Part shown: positions 58,111-64,000 of the stretch, one piece after another
How positions within the stretch are numbered: position 1 is the first letter of the stretch
Layout: each line of letters begins with the position of its first letter
Assembly (NCBI RefSeq): GCF_012273895.1
Contig: NW_024045135.1
Span: 682,001 to 746,000, forward strand
Origin: Zerene cesonia
Taxonomy: Eukaryota > Arthropoda > Insecta > Lepidoptera > Pieridae
DNA: 64,000 nucleotides
Direction of reading: 5' to 3'
Position numbers and translations under genes: made by a program
Notes under the pieces: generated by a model
Database searches by the model: none
Seen by the model: only the letters and a program-made list of their open reading frames with translations
Told to the model about the DNA's origin: nothing

Positions 58111-58881
58111 TAACTAATAACTTCACTACAATATTAAAGAAACCAATAATTGAGCTAGGCTACAATAAAATAAAAATAACCAAATAAACATACAAAACGA
58201 TCAGCTTCAGTTTATACTGTTATAGTAGTTTTAAGCTTTGAATCTATGAAAGTTGTTTGCTTTTAGATTGGCTTTTAGACCGCGAATACCAGAAGCTTTG
58301 GGTTCTGTTACCCGATAACATATTTATTTTAGTTTTAGACATTCTTTTACCTAGGTCTGGTGAGATACAGAACAAGAAATGTTAATTTATCAATGAAAAA
58401 TGATATATATAAGTTATAAATAACAAAAAGTTTTATAACATTTTTCTATGATTTCATTACTTCATTATAATTTTGAGAAATGAATTTTCAACCACTAAAT
58501 TCTTTAACTAACCTGCCTAAATCACTCGAACTGGCCCATATTAAGTTCCAAGATTCTCCGTCGAATAAGTGCCTTGCGGATTTTGCTGAAAAGCACTTAA
58601 CTCTAATTTCAAGCTAAATCATAAATAGCATATAATTGAATAATACATAGTGTTCTGGCGACTCTCCAATTTGCTAATAACATTAAGTACCTACGTTTAA
58701 AATATAATTTAAATGTTGAAATCTCGGTTGCTTGCCAAGTGGTGGTGCAGCCATATTTTTGCAATATTCCTATATTAGTGTGAAAATAGGGGAGCGGGTT
58801 ATATCCAGATATATTTTGTTTTTAAAACCGTGGTTATATATTCTTGTTTATCGTCAATGCACACCTCACTAGCTGATACCC

Positions 58882-59057
58882 TTTTTTTTTAAGTGGAGAA
58901 TGCTGATGCATACCTACAGGCTTCGGGGAAAGACCGCGGGTTATGTCGGACTCCTACTGCGTATGCCATAGGCAGTAAACCTACCGACTAAACTCCAATG
59001 TGTTCCGTCTCACCACGTTAGCCGAGGTCGTGGGAACTCTTCGTGATATCGTCCACG
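58882..59057 (-). mobile_element. Same retroposed insertion in copy 2
   Basis: It has the same 176-bp length, with target duplications at 58863-58881 and 59058-59076. The insertion is shared, so it predates the split of the two copies. Confidence 0.75.
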
Positions 59058-59062
59058 ACCTC

Positions 59063-59256
59063 ACTAGCTGTTACCCGCAGCATCGTCCGCGTGGACGAAA
59101 TAAACTTGTACTATGGTCAAACTTTCATACCAATTTTATTCACTTGAGGGTAGAATTTAACAAAATTCTTTGTAGGCGGATGCCTAGATCATTGTGACTG
59201 TCAGCCAAAATTTCAACCCAACCGATAATGCTTGAGCCGTTTATATGTCAGTCAGT
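59063..59256 (+). repeat. 'TAGCTGTTACCCGCAGC' repeat, copy 2, longer version
   Basis: It contains ACTAGCTGTTACCCGCAG, CGTCCGCGTGG, GTAGGCGGATGCCTAG and AGCCGTTTATATGTCAGTCA in the usual order of this family. It preserves the part deleted in copy 1. Confidence 0.65.
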
Positions 59257-60605
59257 CATTAAGACAATATAGAGAAAAAACGTTTCCATGTACTTTATGG
59301 TAGTGATTTATTACAAATCAGTTTGTATTAAGAGTTTCCTCCGTCGCTATTTAAAGACGGAATATTAATAATTTCGTCATGTTCTATTCATTTAAGCAGT
59401 GATGGCTTATTGTAACATTAATTAATTAATTGACTAATAACAGATTAATTTCGATAAATTGTAACGAACCAAAAGCAATTGATCCATAGAATTCCCTCTT
59501 CAATATTTTTTTGAGCACATAGGCAGCCTTTTAGTATGTGCTAGATTATATTCTTTTCCCAGTTTAAACTAAACTATATCTTAACCAAACTTATAACATT
59601 ATTTTCAACGAAATTTACAATTAAGGATTTTTATAGATGCAGTTTCATTTGGACAGCATATTTACTTACCTTCTGTTACTCCGCCCTGTTTATTATCATG
59701 TAACTGGCGACTAGCCAGACCTTTCAACAATTTCAGATAAGAATATGTAAACGTTTTACAGGCGACTTAAACCTGCAAATTTTCACAAGCTTTTTTTTCA
59801 ATAATTTTACGTATTTCTATTCTTAGTGTATGTAAAATACATGGTAAGAAACAAATACTAGTTTATATTATGTCTAATAATAAAAAATGCTCACCCAGAC
59901 ATACACACACCATGTCTATCATGACATCAACCTACAACACGAATTTCCTGTTCATTTTTCATTATTTCATATTCTACGTTCCATTTTCAAATGAGAGCAA
60001 ATAATAAATAAACCATAAAGCAATTTAGTTGCAGTTATTTCAGATGAATGTTATTTAAACACATAATTTTAAATTGAGAATAACAGAATTCTATTTTAAT
60101 GGCTGCGTTCCATCCATTACTCAGAAGGTTTCCGCGAATCACTTGTTATATTTCTTAAAGTTAATTTTGATCTCAGCAGAAACGTCTCGGTGTTTATTTT
60201 TTATTTCCATGGTATATTTATAAATGAATTTATGTTCATAGAAGATAAGGTAGATAAATTATGGATGATTTTAAAAAAAATAAAAAAATAGCACAGAAAT
60301 GTAGGAATGTATCAAGATGTGAAGGTTAATTGATTGCACTACTATTTTAAATAAACAACACTATAGAAAAGAACAGATCTTGAAGCGGCATTCGACCTCT
60401 AAAGTTCTTTCATTGTTTTAAAAATATTTAGAATTTTAAATGCTATTTAAATAATAAATACGTACGTCGCGAAAGGTCATTGTTATCATTTGTATTGAAT
60501 ATATACAAAGTCGCGTTATTTCTAACACGCTTTTAATAGATTCATCTGTATGGTATGTATGAAACCGACTCTATGAGACTCCATTTTGAATATATTTATT
60601 CAAAC

Positions 60606-60807
60606 ACTAGCTGCGCCCCGCGGCTTCACCCGCGTAATTCCATATCCCATAGGAATATCAGGATAAAAAGTTGCCCATATGTTATTCCAGTTGTCCAGCT
60701 GTCTACGTACCAATTTTCATTGCGATCGGTTCAGTAGTTTTTGCTTGAAAGAGTTACAAACACACACACATCCTCACAAACTTTCGCATTTATAATATTA
60801 GTAGGAT
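60606..60807 (+). repeat. 'ACTAGCTGCGCCCCGCGG' repeat (copy 2 of the block)
   Basis: Same element and site as 28795-28986, with a few substitutions. Confidence 0.8.
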
Positions 60808-61662
60808 AGGATTCTACACTTATCAATGATCGGTTTCTCCTCAATAATTTCTTGAGTTCATCTTATAATCCTGATTAGGATCGCAAGAATCGCTCTGCGC
60901 AAGAGCAACAATTGACTTGATTTCATCATTCAAGCCTTTATTATTGAACATTTTTATTTGTTATTTTCCTCCCTTCAAATTTACATACATTTTCCAATCA
61001 ATTCACACTCACCGTATAATCCTCTCGTAAATATGAGAAAATTCGGAATGCCTACAAACGCGCGTTATCGCAGCGTAACATTGAATGTTAAACTGTAATA
61101 ACGATCAATGCTGAGTATATTTTTATGTGAGAATATACTTTTACGCCGCTTTCGCGAAAATACATAAAGATTCTGCTTAAAGATGCGTCTTATTGCGCGA
61201 ATCAGAGGAGCATTACTGTACATAATTTACGAGCTAGACCGTAGAAGAGCACGGAAGAGTATCTGTGTATTGCTATCGCACTCTAACTCATTTGTACATT
61301 GTGTCTATGAGATATACGGTTGTAGCTTATGAGACGTTTTACAATATTTAATGATAGATTTCAGTTGTTACTTTATAATCGTTTGAATAAGCCACAATAA
61401 ATACTTTTATAATAAATACACATATAATTAATACAATTTTTATTTATAAAAAATATACAGTGTTAAAAATATGTATTTTGTATATGTATAGCTGTGTAGT
61501 GTGTAATTTAATTTATTAAGTATTTATCATTAGGTTTTGGAGAACGAAAAATTTTAGGCAGAAATTTAACAAAAGCTGTACATAATTACCGATCCCATTG
61601 CGAAAACTGCAAGGTAATTTGATTAATAGATTAATTATAATACGCATGCAACATTCCGTTAC

Positions 61663-61772
61663 CTGTTGTACATCAGAACATCTGGTTTCCATAGCTTGTT
61701 CGGTGTTATCCTGAGGTCCTTCACGCCGCCGTAGTCGCTGTCGTTCCACCTTAAATTGTAGTCGTTCCATTC
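61663..61772 (-). CDS. nAChRalpha6: Second copy of nAChR alpha6 exon 4 (duplicated block)
   Basis: All 110 bases are identical to the exon at 29846-29955, with the same acceptor (...CGACAG) and donor (GTAACG), while the flanking intron differs at scattered positions. Its place 5' of exons 2 and 3 means it cannot serve the exon order seen in this window. It belongs either to the second haplotype's gene, whose exons 3 and 2 should lie just past 64 kb, or to a duplicated gene. Confidence 0.93.
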
Positions 61773-62071
61773 CTGTCGTACGCGCGTAAAAACCGTATGA
61801 GTAAAGGAGACAGATGTATCGATACCAGAGACAACGCCGATTGGTTTGTTAGGTTTATTTTCAGCGTGGTCTATGGTAAACATAGATAATTTATAAGTAG
61901 AGTTGAATTTAAGCAATATTGTTATTATTTAAATTAAAACGAAATAAGCTTATATAAATTATTGGAGGCAATTTTTAATCATCAGGTAATATGTTTAATT
62001 TTAACAGCTGTCTATCACACGTCGAGAGTGTTAAGAAGTAAATCAAATATTATGTCAACTATGCCATTATA

Positions 62072-62235
62072 CAGGGTGTCCCACATGTGGTGTACTATGC
62101 TGAATATCACCAGTCAGGGGTGTACATATTGAGTTTCAAGAATTCATTTTGTGGCTTTTGTGAGTATTTTAACGTAATAAGTGTGAAATACTATAAGTTC
62201 CATTGAGCATGGTATGCTAAATGTGGGACATCCTG
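62072..62235. mobile_element. Mariner/Tc1-like MITE, copy 2 of the block
   Basis: Same 164-bp element with better-preserved ends (CAGGGTGTCCCACAT and ATGTGGGACATCCTG) between TA dinucleotides. The approximately 50-bp GGTGTG-rich stretch to the left of copy 1 is absent here. Confidence 0.72.
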
Positions 62236-64000
62236 TATAATTGAGCTTAACTTAAACCAGCAGTTTAAAAGATGTGCTACTTGAATACAGTAGTCTATTA
62301 TTATTATAGTGTTGCAAACTATAACTACGCGCATACAAAATTAGATGATTTACAATTAAATAAATATCTTTCTATCTCCTTATATAAACTATCTAATTTA
62401 TAATTTTACTAGGCTATCCACGTATCATCTGGACATATAAATCTGTTATTTTATACTCTTTTCGTATATTGTATCAAAAATAACTTAAGGACTTCCATAA
62501 ACTATTAATTTCAATTAAAAAAGAGGTGTAACTAACTATCTGCTTTAAAAATATAAACGTCCTATAAACTTTTTCGGATCTTAAACTATCTGTATAAACT
62601 TTCGTTATCGGTTCAATGATTAAGACGTGAAGAAGAGACAGAGTTACTTTCAAATTTATAACATTAAAGTGAGTATACTGTAAATTTGTAAGATACAAAC
62701 GATACAAAAGAATAGGTTAAAAATTGCCTTCACTTATCAACACTGGCTGAAATGCTTTCAAACAATAACTGAGCGTTTAGATAGCCAACAAATACCCGAC
62801 ACGACCTTTATATTACAAAAGTTGTTCGCACAACTTTGTTATCAAACTAGCGCTTGCTACATTTATTCCAATTTATCCAACTTCATTAAACATAATATAT
62901 TTTTATTAAGCGCTTTGAGCCGTGTCGATGATCTTATAAAATCTAATATCAACAGCCATATTCCGAGATATCAAAATCAGATTTCGGTAGATAAATATCT
63001 GAGAATAACGCTGCTACAATTAGTACTGGACTAAACAATTAGCACAAATGTAAACAAAACATACTAAATTATAACGTATAAAGGCTGAAGTACAAAAAAT
63101 AAATAACAAAGAAGAATATATTCAAGATTGAAAAGATCTAGAAGCATTAATTAGTACAGATACCAAACACACATACACACCATATTATTACGTCACGAAC
63201 ACACGCATGCATCGGATAACCATGCTATGTTGAACGATATCACAAGAATCATAACGTTTCATACGCCTATAGGGAATATTGACCGTCCTCAAAGATTTTT
63301 ATACAAGGATCTGGATCTACTCTTGTAATCTAAGCTGCCATATTGGTAAATGCTAAACTTGAATCATTTAAACTCAAACACATACTTCTTTGTCATCAAC
63401 ACCGAATTCTATGGAACTCTACAAAAACAAACAAAGAAGTATATGCGAGCGATTTTAGTGTTCTCTTTTAGAGAAATTGAATTACGAAAAAAACAACAAA
63501 AAATAACTGAAGCATTGAAATCGGAACGTAAATTGGATTAAATAAAAACAAAGGAAAATAACTTTTAAACGCTTGCATTAAATGGGACTATTTCATTTGC
63601 AAATAGGAACGAAGACTTAAGAGTCGAAAACCATGGTAAAGTTTGTAATATCGCATTCCATGGCCATGCAAGACATACCTACAATGTTTGTAGCATACAA
63701 AACAATAGCGGGCTTGGGTTGTGCAGATTCAATTTACAGTGTTATATAACAAATTTATACAATCAGTACACAATTGATATGCATTCAAACATTCGTCACC
63801 AAAACAACAATTTGAACAAATCCAGTCATTTCTAGTTCCATAAACAGCAACCAGAGTTGACAACTCCATTACGATGGTCTATATCGTTTATAATTTAGTA
63901 TTTAATTATGATATTAAATCAATGTTTAATATAGAACATGTTAAATGCATTGCGGTTTACACGGCAGCTCATGGATTTACTTCGGTTGATTTGACAAGCT

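Larger units (their letters stand above)
57542..64000 (+). repeat. Large direct duplication, copy 2 (contains a second exon 4)
   Basis: It begins at the first base after a 1000-N gap and continues to the last base of the window, collinear with 25764-32213. It would place a second exon 4 on the 5' side of exon 2, out of order for the gene. Most likely it is an alternative haplotype contig scaffolded beside the primary one; a genuine duplication is possible. Confidence 0.95.

Noticed and set aside
57753..58187. 144-codon frame with a poly-histidine run
   Set aside because: It is a translation of a dispersed (CAT)n repeat element that also occurs at 26024 and 11819.
61663..61772. Second exon 4 as an alternative exon 4 of the same transcript
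   Set aside because: It lies 5' of exons 2 and 3, is identical in sequence, and is embedded in a block duplicated wholesale beside a gap.

Overview
The window is nuclear DNA from a moth or butterfly. It is AT-rich and intron-rich, and full of short degenerate repeats typical of Lepidoptera: 'ACTAGCTGCGCCCCGCGG' SINE/LINE tails, 'CATCATCAGCCCATATATG' elements and palindromic MITEs. The lepidopteran assignment rests on these repeats and on the receptor sequence; no species can be named.

The one certain gene is a nicotinic acetylcholine receptor alpha6 subunit (the spinosyn target; older lepidopteran name alpha7-2), on the minus strand from about 37.6 kb down to 16.3 kb. I could place every coding exon from 2 to 12 to the base, with GT-AG borders and matching codon phases. 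This includes two alternative exon 3 versions (33.0 and 32.6 kb) and three alternative exon 8 versions carrying TM2 (20.9, 20.4 and 19.2 kb). Together these give about 484 residues plus a signal peptide. Exon 1 (start codon and signal peptide) was not found and is probably farther 5', in the gap or beyond the window.

Layout: 1-16 kb is the region 3' of the gene, with scattered repeats, two MITE-like elements and no recognised gene. 16.3-37.6 kb is the alpha6 gene, compact at the 3' end and with multi-kilobase introns 4, 3 and 2 (intron 2 holds weak signs of a plus-strand transcript). 37.6-56.5 kb is 5' flank or intron 1; it is repeat-rich and has one GC-richer island with an RFX-type X-box near 46.4 kb. 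56,542-57,541 is a run of 1000 N. 57.5-64 kb is a second, slightly diverged direct copy of 25.8-32.2 kb that carries a second, identical exon 4 on the wrong (5') side of exon 2. Next to a round-number gap this is most simply an unmerged second haplotype, though a real segmental duplication is not excluded.

No new multi-gene system was found. The points most worth checking are the duplicated block, the frame-neutral exon 3 and exon 8 cassettes with their change in the TM2 outer ring, a canonical G-quadruplex motif just after the alpha6 stop codon, and several hairpins and mobile elements described below.
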